64,000 nt of DNA from JBGTCD01 sp041749015 (GTDB taxonomy: Bacteria > Bacteroidota > Bacteroidia > Cytophagales > Cyclobacteriaceae): NCBI GenBank assembly GCA_041749015.1, contig JBGTCD010000064.1:62001-126000 (forward strand), given 5' to 3'. Positions 9,277-17,404 of this stretch are shown in pieces. The position numbers and the translations under genes are program-made. The stretch's first letter is position 1. Every line of letters begins with the position of its first letter. The notes below the pieces were generated by a model. The model did not search any database and was not told the origin of the DNA. It saw only the letters and a list, made by a program, of their open reading frames with translations.

Positions 9277-10242
9277 ATGAGTAAATTTGAATCCGATGTG
9301 GCAGCGGCTGACCAGCTAAAAGCGGTCTATGATAACCTTACCAGTGAAATCTCCAAAGTAATCGTAGGGCAGGATCAGGTGGTGAAACTTTTGCTGACTG
9401 CTATTTTCAGTCAGGGGCATTGCCTTCTGGTAGGGGTGCCCGGACTGGCCAAAACATTACTGGTGCAAACAGTAGCCTCAGCCCTGGATCTTAAATTTAA
9501 CCGGATTCAATTTACCCCTGATCTCATGCCCTCTGATATTTTGGGTGCTGAGACCATGGATAATGAAAGGAATTTTCGTTTTGTGAAAGGGCCCGTATTT
9601 GCCAATGTAGTGCTGGCTGATGAGATCAACAGGACACCACCTAAAACCCAGGCAGCACTTTTGGAATGCATGCAGGAACAAACGGTTTCCATTTCCGGAA
9701 AAAAATACGAGCTTGAAAAGCCTTTTTTTGTTCTTGCTACACAAAACCCTATAGAGCAGGAAGGGACCTACCCATTGCCGGAGGCGCAGCTTGACCGGTT
9801 TATGTTTAATGTGCTCCTGGACTATCCCAAATTTGAAGAAGAGCTTGAAATCGTAAAAACCACTACCTCGGGAGTCGCCTTATCAGTGGATAAGATACTT
9901 TCAGCGGAAGATATAAAGGTTTACCAGGCTCTGGTCAGGAAGGTGCCTGTGGCAGATAATGTGGTGGATTATGCTGTAAACTTAGTGCATAAAACCAGGC
10001 CGGGAACTGACAGGGTACATAAAGATGCCAATACCTACCTGGAATGGGGTGCCGGGCCGAGAGCCTCCCAGTACCTGGTCATAGGTGCCAAATGTAATGC
10101 CCTATTAAATGGAAAATACTCCCCCGATATAGAAGACGTTCAGGCTGTGGCAAAGCCCATTCTGAGGCACCGCATCATTAGAAATTTTCAGGCTGAGGCA
10201 GAAGGCATTACGGTTGATAAAATAATTGAAAACCTCCTGTAG
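9277..10242 (+). CDS. MoxR-family AAA+ ATPase
   Basis: A 321-residue MoxR-type AAA+ ATPase. It has Walker A GVPGLAKT at 53-60, Walker B VVLADE at 111-116, the sensor segment FFVLATQNP, and the family signature EQEGTYPLPEAQLDRF. MoxR proteins act as chaperone-like ATPases, usually with VWA-domain or DUF58 partner proteins that assemble metal centres or envelope complexes. Here no DUF58 or VWA gene follows: the next gene is convergent, 15 nt away. The partner must therefore be elsewhere. Co-direction with the SurA-type genes suggests an envelope role, which is inference. Confidence 0.9.
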   Translation: MSKFESDVAAADQLKAVYDNLTSEISKVIVGQDQVVKLLLTAIFSQGHCLLVGVPGLAKTLLVQTVASALDLKFNRIQFTPDLMPSDILGAETMDNERNFRFVKGPVFANVVLADEINRTPPKTQAALLECMQEQTVSISGKKYELEKPFFVLATQNPIEQEGTYPLPEAQLDRFMFNVLLDYPKFEEELEIVKTTTSGVALSVDKILSAEDIKVYQALVRKVPVADNVVDYAVNLVHKTRPGTDRVHKDANTYLEWGAGPRASQYLVIGAKCNALLNGKYSPDIEDVQAVAKPILRHRIIRNFQAEAEGITVDKIIENLL

Positions 10243-10257
10243 GACGATTCTTTTTAA

Positions 10258-10701
10258 TTAGAAACCAGTATCAATGCCATCAGTAATAATGAGGGTATTG
10301 CCATCCAAAGCAGTTATGTATCTTCTAAGCGGGAATGCAGCAGGTCCTGCAATCGGCTGACCCATTGGAAAGCTGAACGAAGACCCACAGCATGGGTCTT
10401 CCATAAAGAGATTGCCCTGATCTACATTTACCGTGGCACAGGCTTCATTGGGCTGGTAGGAGCAATTTCTTTCAAATGCCCTGTAGGTGCTACTGTTTTC
10501 ACGGTATATTATTAGTCCCTTCACCCCAACATTATTAAGGTAGACCCATCCACCATTAAATTGAAGGTCTGCATACTGGAGGTTATTAAGATTAATAAAC
10601 TGATCTGAGAACGGCACAAAAGGAATAAAATCATCAAACTCCTCCCGATCGCAGGCAAGTAGAGGTAAAAATACTATCAGTCTAAACAGTATCCGCTTCA
10701 T
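10258..10701 (-). CDS. Rieske-like lipoprotein lacking the His ligands
   Basis: A 147-residue lipoprotein (lipobox FLPLLAC, Cys17). Its C-terminal half follows the Rieske fold pattern: a first cysteine loop with Cys80, then PCCGSSFSF at 103-111, then the typical GQPIAGPAAFPLRRY segment. In classical Rieske proteins the two loops are CxH and CPCHG. Here His is replaced by Tyr82 in the first, and the second reads D-P-C-C-G, so both cluster His ligands and one Cys ligand are missing. A normal 2Fe-2S centre is therefore unlikely. The ATG at 10701 comes one base after the stop of the acyl-CoA dehydrogenase gene. The longer open frame from 10752 would overlap that gene and spoil the lipobox. Confidence 0.7.
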   Translation of the reverse strand: MKRILFRLIVFLPLLACDREEFDDFIPFVPFSDQFINLNNLQYADLQFNGGWVYLNNVGVKGLIIYRENSSTYRAFERNCSYQPNEACATVNVDQGNLFMEDPCCGSSFSFPMGQPIAGPAAFPLRRYITALDGNTLIITDGIDTGF

Positions 10702-10702
10702 A

Positions 10703-11563
10703 CTAATAATTATAAAAGCCTTTACCGGCTTTTCGGCCGATATGGCCTGCAAGGACTTTTTGATGTTGAATCAGACTGGGACGAAATCGCGGTGCCTGAT
10801 GAAACCCATTGTAAATAGAAGTGGTAACTGAAAAATTAGTATCCACCCCAATCAGGTCCATCAATCGAAAAGGCCCCATCTTAAATCCGGCACCTTCCAT
10901 CAGCGTGTCAATAGTTTCATGATCACCCACACCCTCTTCAAGCACCTTCAAAGCCTCAACATAAAAATGCCTTGCTACACGGTTAACGATAAACCCCGGC
11001 ATATCTTTTGCCTCGACCGGTGTTTTACCAATAAATTTGGTGAGTGCCTTGATCGTCTCGATCACATCCGGGCTTGTTCCTACCCCACTCACCACCTCCA
11101 CCAATGGCATGATGTGGGCCGGATTAAAAAAATGCATGCCGGCAAATCGGTTGGGATGCTGCATCACAGCCGCAATTTGGGTAATGGGGATGGATGAGGT
11201 ATTGGTAAGCAAGATTGATTCCGGTGTATTAATCCGCTCTAACTCCTGAAAAAACTCCTGCTTAATTTTTAAATCCTCGATGATGGCTTCAATGATGACA
11301 TCAGCCTTAAGACTTTCTATTTTCTCAACGGTCTTCACCCTGGAAAAAGCGGATGAAGCCTCATTGGATTTAATTTTTCCTTTTTCAACCCCTTTATCCA
11401 GATTAGATTTCAACTGGGTGGTGAAGGTCTCTAAAGTAGCCTTATTGACATCAAAAACCACTACCTCAAACCCTGCCAAAGCAAAAACCTGGGCAATGCC
11501 TATCCCCATCGTGCCAGCACCAGCGATCCCTATCACTTTTAAGTCAGATACTTTTTTGTCCAT
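10703..11563 (-). CDS. 3-hydroxyacyl-CoA (3-hydroxybutyryl-CoA) dehydrogenase
   Basis: A 286-residue NAD-dependent dehydrogenase of the 3-hydroxyacyl-CoA type. It has the Rossmann motif GIAGAGTMGIGIA near the N terminus, the family segments NTSSIPIT and GMHFFNPAHIMPLVE (containing the catalytic His), and PGFIVNR leading into the C-terminal helical domain with GPFRLMDLIGVD. It oxidises 3-hydroxyacyl-CoA to 3-ketoacyl-CoA in beta-oxidation, or runs the butanoyl-CoA direction. The start ATG overlaps the pheS stop (TGATG). A GTG one codon earlier is possible. Its place behind pheS looks like operon packing rather than pathway logic. Confidence 0.9.
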   Translation of the reverse strand: MDKKVSDLKVIGIAGAGTMGIGIAQVFALAGFEVVVFDVNKATLETFTTQLKSNLDKGVEKGKIKSNEASSAFSRVKTVEKIESLKADVIIEAIIEDLKIKQEFFQELERINTPESILLTNTSSIPITQIAAVMQHPNRFAGMHFFNPAHIMPLVEVVSGVGTSPDVIETIKALTKFIGKTPVEAKDMPGFIVNRVARHFYVEALKVLEEGVGDHETIDTLMEGAGFKMGPFRLMDLIGVDTNFSVTTSIYNGFHQAPRFRPSLIQHQKVLAGHIGRKAGKGFYNY

Positions 11564-12603
11564 CACCCAATATGGTTGAACTGCCTTAAAAAGCGCACAT
11601 CATTTTCAGTAAATAACCTCAGGTCACTGATCTGATACTTGAGCATGGTAATACGCTCGATTCCCATGCCAAAGGCAAATCCGGTATATTTTTTGGAATC
11701 AATACCGCAATTATCCAGTACATTAGGATCTACCATTCCAGCACCGGCTATTTCCACCCACCCTGAATGTTTACAAATATTACAACCCTTTCCTTTGCAG
11801 ATATTACATGAAATATCAATTTCCGCACTCGGCTCCGTAAATGGAAAATAAGAGGGCCTTAACCGGATTTTGGTGTCTTTGCCAAACATCTCCCTTGCAA
11901 AATGGTAAAGGGTTTGCTTCAGCTCCAGAAAGCTAACATTTTCATTAACATAGAGCCCCTCTACCTGATGAAAAATACAATGGGCTCGGGCAGATATCGC
12001 CTCATTCCTAAAAACCCTACCGGGCATAATAGCCCTGAAAGGCGGTTTACCGTTTTCCATCAGCCGCACCTGCACCGAAGAGGTGTGCGTGCGCAGGGCG
12101 ATTTGATCTTTAGGATCTTCTACATCTTTTTTGATGAAAAAGGTGTCCTGCATTTCCCGGGCAGGATGGTTTTCAGGGAAATTAAGTGCTGTGAAATTAT
12201 GCCAATCATCTTCTATTTCCGGGCCATCAGCCACTGAAAATCCAATCCTGCCAAAAATATTAATGATTTCAGCCCAGGTTGAAGAGATAGGATGTACAGA
12301 TCCAGGCTCTGCATTTTCAGGGGGAAGGGTAAGGTCCACCGGAGCTGAATTGATAGCGCCCTTTGCGGCATTGATCAGAGATATTCCAGCTTCAAATTTT
12401 TCCCTTGAAAGCTCTTTTACCTGATTAAGGGCCATTCCAAAAGCTTTCTTCTCTTCGTTTGGCACCGATTTAAACAAATCAAAAAGTTCGGACATGGTCC
12501 CCTTTTTACTGATAAATTTCAGCCTGAAAGCCTCGAGGGTTTCCGGATTTTGGATGTCAAAATCCTCTATTTCTTTTCGTACTTGTTCTACCTTTTCAAA
12601 CAT
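11563..12603 (-). CDS. pheS: Phenylalanyl-tRNA synthetase alpha subunit
   Basis: The 346-residue alpha subunit of the class II synthetase that charges tRNA-Phe. It has an N-terminal coiled-coil region (about 1-90) and then the catalytic core: motif 2 with FRAIMPGRVFRNEAIS and FHQVEGL, the paired cysteines CNICKGKGCNICKHSGW, and motif 3 FAFGMGIERITMLKYQ. It needs PheT, which is not in this window. The stop is coupled to the next gene through TGATG. The start is 3 nt downstream of the cysN stop, so it is expressed in the cys operon here. Confidence 0.95.
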   Translation of the reverse strand: MFEKVEQVRKEIEDFDIQNPETLEAFRLKFISKKGTMSELFDLFKSVPNEEKKAFGMALNQVKELSREKFEAGISLINAAKGAINSAPVDLTLPPENAEPGSVHPISSTWAEIINIFGRIGFSVADGPEIEDDWHNFTALNFPENHPAREMQDTFFIKKDVEDPKDQIALRTHTSSVQVRLMENGKPPFRAIMPGRVFRNEAISARAHCIFHQVEGLYVNENVSFLELKQTLYHFAREMFGKDTKIRLRPSYFPFTEPSAEIDISCNICKGKGCNICKHSGWVEIAGAGMVDPNVLDNCGIDSKKYTGFAFGMGIERITMLKYQISDLRLFTENDVRFLRQFNHIG

Positions 12604-12606
12604 AAT

Positions 12607-13893
12607 TTAAATTATCATACCGGCGGCAACCGTATTGTTGGTGCCTTCATCAATGAGGATAACGCTTCCGGTAATCCTGTTTCGGGTATACCGGTCAAAA
12701 AACATGGGCCTGGTCGTTCTCACCGTAACTCTGCCAATATCATTGATTCCTATTTGCTTATCCTCCTCCATTCGGTGAAGGGTATTAATATCCACTTTAT
12801 AATGCACCTCTTTGATCATGCATCTCGCTTCGTTGGTAGTATGTTTGATGGCATATTTTCCATTTGGCACCAAGTGTTTTTCATCCATCCAGCAAAGCAT
12901 CATATCAATATCCTGACCTACATTGGGGCGGTTATTAGTTCGCACGATCATATCGCCGCGGCTGACATCCAGGTCATCTTCCAGAGTGATGGTCACTGAC
13001 ATTGGCGAGAAAGCCTCTGATACAGGACCGTTATAAGTATCAATACTTTTAATCTTAGAAGTAAAGCCTGAAGGCAGCACTGCCACCTCGTCTCCGGGCT
13101 TAAAAACGCCCCCTGAAATTCTGCCTGCATACCCTCTATAATCAGGAAATTGATCCGATTGTGGTCTGATCACCTGTTGTACCGGAAACCGGCAGTCGAT
13201 ATGATTTTCATCACTTCCGATATGGATACTCTCCAAAATAAAAAGCAGAGTACCGCCTTTATACCAGGGCATTTTTTCGGATGCGTTCACTACATTATCC
13301 CCTTTTAAGGCACTTATCGGAATGAAGCGGATGTCTTTAACATTGAGCTTGGTAGAAAAATCCCGAATCTCCTGACGAATCCTATTGTACACCCCCTCGT
13401 CATAGTCCACCAGGTCCATTTTATTGATACAAAAAACTATGTGGGGTATCCCAAGCAGGGAAGCAATAAAGGTATGGCGGTAGGTTTGTTCCATAACACC
13501 CCTTCTGGCATCCACAAGGATCAAAGCCAAATTAGCAGTTGAGGCCCCTGTGACCATATTTCTGGTATACTGGATGTGACCTGGCGTGTCGGCTATAATA
13601 AACTTACGGTTTGGGGTGGCAAAATACCGGTAGGCTACGTCTATGGTAATCCCCTGCTCCCGCTCAGCCCTGAGTCCATCTGTCAGCAAGGCAAGGTTTA
13701 CGTGTTCATCGCCCTTCCTTTTACTGGATTCTTCAATAGCTTGAAACTGATCTTCAAAGATAGACTTGCTGTCGTAAAGCAACCTGCCTATCAGAGTGCT
13801 TTTACCATCATCCACACTACCGGCGGTAGTGAAGCGAAGTAATTCCATTTTATCGTAAATCTCCTTAACTGTGCCGTTTTCTGAATTACTCAT
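12607..13893 (-). CDS. cysN: Sulfate adenylyltransferase subunit 1 (GTPase)
   Basis: The 428-residue GTPase subunit of ATP sulfurylase. It has an elongation-factor-type G domain with GSVDDGKST at 25-33, DTPGH and NKMDLV, followed by two beta-barrel domains. GTP hydrolysis drives synthesis of adenosine 5'-phosphosulfate by CysD. It lacks a fused CysC domain, consistent with the separate cysC gene in the same operon. It begins 6 nt after cysD ends. Confidence 0.95.
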   Translation of the reverse strand: MSNSENGTVKEIYDKMELLRFTTAGSVDDGKSTLIGRLLYDSKSIFEDQFQAIEESSKRKGDEHVNLALLTDGLRAEREQGITIDVAYRYFATPNRKFIIADTPGHIQYTRNMVTGASTANLALILVDARRGVMEQTYRHTFIASLLGIPHIVFCINKMDLVDYDEGVYNRIRQEIRDFSTKLNVKDIRFIPISALKGDNVVNASEKMPWYKGGTLLFILESIHIGSDENHIDCRFPVQQVIRPQSDQFPDYRGYAGRISGGVFKPGDEVAVLPSGFTSKIKSIDTYNGPVSEAFSPMSVTITLEDDLDVSRGDMIVRTNNRPNVGQDIDMMLCWMDEKHLVPNGKYAIKHTTNEARCMIKEVHYKVDINTLHRMEEDKQIGINDIGRVTVRTTRPMFFDRYTRNRITGSVILIDEGTNNTVAAGMII

Positions 13894-13899
13894 ATGTCA

Positions 13900-14805
13900 T
13901 TAAAAATATCCTTGTTTCTTTCGGTCCTCCATTGCGGCCTCCGAGCGCTTGTCATCAGAGCGGGTGCCTCTCTCGGTAAGCCTTGAGGCTGAAACTTCTT
14001 CTATAATCTCCTCTAATGTGGCTGCCTGTGATTCTACTGCACCGGTACAAGTCATATCACCGATAGTTCGAAACCGAACCACTTTCTTTTCTGGTTTTTC
14101 TGATTCTCTTCTTTGGATGTGTTCACATTCCGAAAGCAGTGCCCCCTCCCTTTGGAAAACACGCCTTTCATGGGCCATATACAATGAAGGAATTTCAATG
14201 CCTTCCTGCAGAATATACATCCACACATCCATTTCGGTCCAGTTGCTGATGGGGAAGACCCTGAATGATTCACCGAAATTTTTGCGGCCATTAAAAATAT
14301 TCCAAAGCTCTGGCCTTTGATTTTTAGGATCCCATTGGCCAAACTCATCCCTGTGGGAGAAAAACCGCTCCTTGGCTCTAGCCTTTTCCTCATCTCTGCG
14401 GGCCCCACCCATAGCCGCATCAATTTTATGGGACTCCAGGGTTTCAAGGAGGGTCACCGTTTGCAATCCATTCCGGCTTGCATTAATCCCCTTTTCTTCC
14501 ACAGATTTTCCCTCATCAATAGATTTCTGTACGGAGCCTATGATAAGATCAGCATTAATTTTTTTAACAAATTGATCCCTGAACTCCAGCGTTTCAGGGA
14601 AATTATGACCTGTATCAATATGAATCAAAGGAAAAGGCACCTTGGCCGGATAAAAGGCCTTCATTGATAAGTGAGCCACCACTATAGAATCCTTACCTCC
14701 GGAAAAAAGTAATCCTGGTTTCTCAAATTGAGCCGCCACTTCCCGTATCACATAGATGGCTTCCGATTCAAGATCATTTAGATGGGTTAAATTGTATGAA
14801 GGCAT
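13900..14805 (-). CDS. cysD: Sulfate adenylyltransferase subunit 2
   Basis: The 301-residue catalytic subunit of ATP sulfurylase (PAPS-reductase-like PP-loop fold). It has the PP-loop motif LLFSGGKDSIVVAHL near residues 32-46, the IHIDTGHNFPET segment, and the C-terminal FRTIGDMTCTGAVES and RGTRSDDK regions typical of CysD. It forms APS from sulfate and ATP together with CysN. It begins 3 nt after the cysC stop and is followed by cysN. Confidence 0.95.
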   Translation of the reverse strand: MPSYNLTHLNDLESEAIYVIREVAAQFEKPGLLFSGGKDSIVVAHLSMKAFYPAKVPFPLIHIDTGHNFPETLEFRDQFVKKINADLIIGSVQKSIDEGKSVEEKGINASRNGLQTVTLLETLESHKIDAAMGGARRDEEKARAKERFFSHRDEFGQWDPKNQRPELWNIFNGRKNFGESFRVFPISNWTEMDVWMYILQEGIEIPSLYMAHERRVFQREGALLSECEHIQRRESEKPEKKVVRFRTIGDMTCTGAVESQAATLEEIIEEVSASRLTERGTRSDDKRSEAAMEDRKKQGYF

Positions 14806-14808
14806 ATT

Positions 14809-15405
14809 TTATTGATTCTTTCTTATTTTAGGTACGATATTATCCACTAATAGCTTAAGGCAGGTTTCTTCATCATTTTGATGCGTCGAGATTACCAGAT
14901 GCGGTTTTTTAGGAGCTTCAAACGGCGCATCTATTCCGGTAAAATTTTTAATCTCACCACTTCTTGCTTTAGCATAAAGTCCTTTTACATCCCTGCTTTC
15001 GCAAATTTCAATAGGGCACTCGATGAATACTTCAAAGTATTTTTCTCCAATAATCATTGCTGCCTGCCTTCTGATTTGCTCAGTAGGGCTGATGAGAGAG
15101 CATATTGTAACAATCCCACAGGAGGCAAACAATTTACTGACTTCGGCAGCCCGACGGATATTTTCGACCCGGTCCTCTTCCGAAAAACCAAGGTTACTAT
15201 TGATTCCAGTTCTCAAATTATCCCCATCCAAAAGCATGGTGATAATACCTGATTCATGGAGCTTATGCTCCAGGGCTCTGGCCAGGGTACTTTTACCTGA
15301 GCCGGAAAGACCCACCATCCATATTACAACGGATTCCTGACCCAAAAGTGTTTCTTTTTTTTTGGTGCTGAGGATGGTATCAAAAATAGGGTGTATATGC
15401 TCCAA
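14809..15405 (-). CDS. cysC: Adenylylsulfate kinase
   Basis: A 198-residue APS kinase with P-loop GLSGSGKST at 32-40, the signature DGDNLRTGINSNLGFS, and the lid region with YAKARSGEIKNFTGID. It phosphorylates APS to PAPS, the sulfate donor for reduction or for sulfotransferases. It is first in the operon cysC-cysD-cysN-pheS and follows. The promoter box lies 20 nt upstream. No cysH or sulfotransferase is in the window, so the fate of PAPS cannot be decided. The nearby polysaccharide locus makes glycan sulfation possible. Confidence 0.94.
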   Translation of the reverse strand: MEHIHPIFDTILSTKKKETLLGQESVVIWMVGLSGSGKSTLARALEHKLHESGIITMLLDGDNLRTGINSNLGFSEEDRVENIRRAAEVSKLFASCGIVTICSLISPTEQIRRQAAMIIGEKYFEVFIECPIEICESRDVKGLYAKARSGEIKNFTGIDAPFEAPKKPHLVISTHQNDEETCLKLLVDNIVPKIRKNQ

Positions 15406-15424
15406 TTTGCCTGATTTCAGAATG

Positions 15425-15432
15425 CAAAAATA
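15425..15432 (-). promoter_or_regulatory. Bacteroidota -7 box (TATTTTTG) for cysC operon
   Basis: On the minus strand TATTTTTG matches TAnnTTTG exactly and lies 20 nt before the cysC ATG, in the 83-nt divergent region shared with cysQ. No clear TTG -33 box is visible. Confidence 0.45.
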
Positions 15433-15488
15433 CTATTAATAATATGATTTAATAAATTACCTGGGGATTTTATAACTTGCAAAGTCTT

Positions 15489-16274
15489 ATGAATTTTAAA
15501 GAAATAAATTATCAGGAGGTCATAAAAATCTCTGAAAAAGCAGGTGCCGCAATACTGGAAATCTACCAGGACCCAGAAAAGTCCGGCCAGAAAGAATGGA
15601 AAGCCGATGACTCACCGCTTACCTTGGCAGATCGTGCAGCCCATCAAGTGATCATGAAAGGATTAAAAACCACCTTTCCCAACATCCCTATATTATCAGA
15701 AGAAGGTGAGGAGATTCCATATACCAAAAGAAAAAATTTTGATCTATATTGGTTGGTAGATCCTCTGGATGGCACCAAGGAGTTCATCAATCGCAATGGT
15801 GAATTTACCGTCAATATTGCTTTAATCAGCAAAAACAAGCCTGTAATGGGTTTCATTTATGTGCCAGTAAAAAATACCACCTATTATGGAATTGAGGGCA
15901 TAGGAGCATTTAAAAAAACTGGTGATGCGGCATTCAAGCCTATAAGCGTAGCAGCACCTGTCTCGCAGGTTATAGCGGTACGGAGCAAATCGCACCCTTC
16001 ACCTGATGAGGCCCCTATCATGGAAAAATATGATGTTTCTGACAGCATTTCGGTAGGGAGTTCCCTCAAATTTTGCATGGTGGCAGAAGGTAAGGCCCAC
16101 CTATATTATCGCCATGGACCTACTATGGAGTGGGATACAGGTGCTGGACAGGCCATTGCCGAAGCAGCAGGTGCCAAAGTGTATAAGGAAACCGGTCCCG
16201 ATCCTCTGCTTTACAATAAACAAAACCTTTTGAACCCCGGATTTATCTGTTTGGGCCAGCTTACCCTCTTGTAG
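15489..16274 (+). CDS. cysQ: 3'(2'),5'-bisphosphate nucleotidase
   Basis: A 261-residue member of the inositol monophosphatase/CysQ family. Metal-binding motifs are visible: SEEGEEIPY, WLVDPLDGTKEFINR and the later WDTGAGQAIAEAAG. It removes the 3'-phosphate from PAP, clearing the by-product of PAPS use, which fits its position divergent from cysCDN. I chose ATG 15489; a TTG at 15477 would add four residues. Its 3' end overlaps the convergent glycosylphosphotransferase gene by 14 nt, so no separate terminator fits between them. Confidence 0.92.
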   Translation: MNFKEINYQEVIKISEKAGAAILEIYQDPEKSGQKEWKADDSPLTLADRAAHQVIMKGLKTTFPNIPILSEEGEEIPYTKRKNFDLYWLVDPLDGTKEFINRNGEFTVNIALISKNKPVMGFIYVPVKNTTYYGIEGIGAFKKTGDAAFKPISVAAPVSQVIAVRSKSHPSPDEAPIMEKYDVSDSISVGSSLKFCMVAEGKAHLYYRHGPTMEWDTGAGQAIAEAAGAKVYKETGPDPLLYNKQNLLNPGFICLGQLTLL

Positions 16275-17316
16275 AAACCTTTCTGATAATGAAAAAATCA
16301 AGGGTCAGGCTGAGCGCGGTAGATACTACCAACAAGGCCGGCAGCATAATAAAATCTGATTGATCCCTAAAAATTAAAATCAACCCTATAAAAGTCAAAT
16401 TAAGAGATCCCAGAGTGATGGCCGTATAAGCATGGCTCATGCCCATGCGCATCAGGGCATGATGCATATGGTTTTTATCCGGAGTAAAGGGTGAAATGCC
16501 TTTTGAAAGCCGAAGGATAAAAATTCTGAGTGTATCAAATAATGGGATGATGATCACAGCCATGGCTGTCGTCACTACAGCATTGAATTTGAGCGGATCA
16601 TCCGGGCTGAGTTGATGGTTGGCTTCCATAAAATAAATGGCTAATATCGAAAAGAAAAACCCCAGCAAAAGTGCCCCCGTATCGCCCATAAAAATCTTCG
16701 AGGGCTGCCAGTTAAAATACAGGAATGCCAGGATGGCACCTAAAAAACAAAAGCAATAGATTGCAATCGCTTCTTCCCCTGCCAGAAAAAACCAGGTCCC
16801 GAAAAAAGAAAGGATGATGCTTGCCACAGTACCGGCGAGGCCATCGAGACCATCAATAAGATTAAAGGAATTGGTAATCACAATTATCACAAAAATGGAA
16901 ATGAGATAATCAAGTGGTACAGGCAAAGCATCTATGCCAAACAGTCCATATAAACTAGTAATCCTAATACCAGCCGGTACCACCACGATACCCGCCGCAA
17001 AAATTTGGGCTAAAAGCTTGACATGAGGCTTAAGGGGCACAATATCATCCCGGAAACCAGTTAAAAAAATTACCAGAAGACCTCCCAGGGCATATTTGAA
17101 ATCAGAAAACCCCTGAAGGGGCATCCAGAACAAAGCTCCAGCAATAAACCCGGCAAAGATGGCCAATCCACCCATAGAGGGTGTGAGGTCTTTATGGATC
17201 TTTCTGCGGCCAGGAACATCCAGTATTCTCTTCTTCTTGGTGTATTTAATAATGACTGGGATAATCAGAAACGCGATCAGGTAGGCAGTTAATAAAGAAC
17301 CCAGAATTGTAGTCAT
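16261..17316 (-). CDS. Undecaprenyl-phosphate GlcNAc-1-phosphate transferase (WecA/MraY family)
   Basis: A polytopic membrane enzyme of 351 residues in the MraY/WecA/TagO family. It transfers a HexNAc-1-phosphate to undecaprenyl phosphate and starts O-antigen or exopolysaccharide units. Motifs seen are RKIHKDLTPSMGG, the catalytic Asp pair in FRDDIVPLKPH, NSFNLIDGLDGLAG, FMGDTGALLLGF and HMHHALMRMGMSH. About ten or eleven membrane segments are visible. It lies at the far downstream end of the polysaccharide locus with its own promoter box, and is probably the initiating enzyme for it. The sugar is most likely GlcNAc, which is inference. Confidence 0.88.
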   Translation of the reverse strand: MTTILGSLLTAYLIAFLIIPVIIKYTKKKRILDVPGRRKIHKDLTPSMGGLAIFAGFIAGALFWMPLQGFSDFKYALGGLLVIFLTGFRDDIVPLKPHVKLLAQIFAAGIVVVPAGIRITSLYGLFGIDALPVPLDYLISIFVIIVITNSFNLIDGLDGLAGTVASIILSFFGTWFFLAGEEAIAIYCFCFLGAILAFLYFNWQPSKIFMGDTGALLLGFFFSILAIYFMEANHQLSPDDPLKFNAVVTTAMAVIIIPLFDTLRIFILRLSKGISPFTPDKNHMHHALMRMGMSHAYTAITLGSLNLTFIGLILIFRDQSDFIMLPALLVVSTALSLTLDFFIIRKVSTRG

Positions 17317-17356
17317 CACCGGTCAGTTAATCTCTGATGTGCAGAAATTTGATTGG

Positions 17357-17364
17357 CAAAAGTA
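17357..17364 (-). promoter_or_regulatory. Bacteroidota -7 box (TACTTTTG)
   Basis: Minus-strand TACTTTTG is an exact TAnnTTTG match, 40 nt before the start of the WecA/MraY-type gene. Just upstream is a short inverted repeat, AAGTAA with a four-base loop and TTACTT (17371-17386), which might be an operator or chance AT-rich structure. Confidence 0.45.
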
Positions 17365-17404
17365 ATTAATAAGTAAAAACTTACTTATATAAATATTTAA
17401 TTAA

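Noticed and set aside
12550..12999. 149-codon plus-strand open frame across pheS and cysN
   Set aside because: It is antisense to two strongly conserved genes and has no family features.
17371..17386. Inverted repeat AAGTAA/TTACTT as an operator
   Set aside because: The arms are only six bases in very AT-rich sequence, so chance is likely. It is noted only as context of the promoter box.
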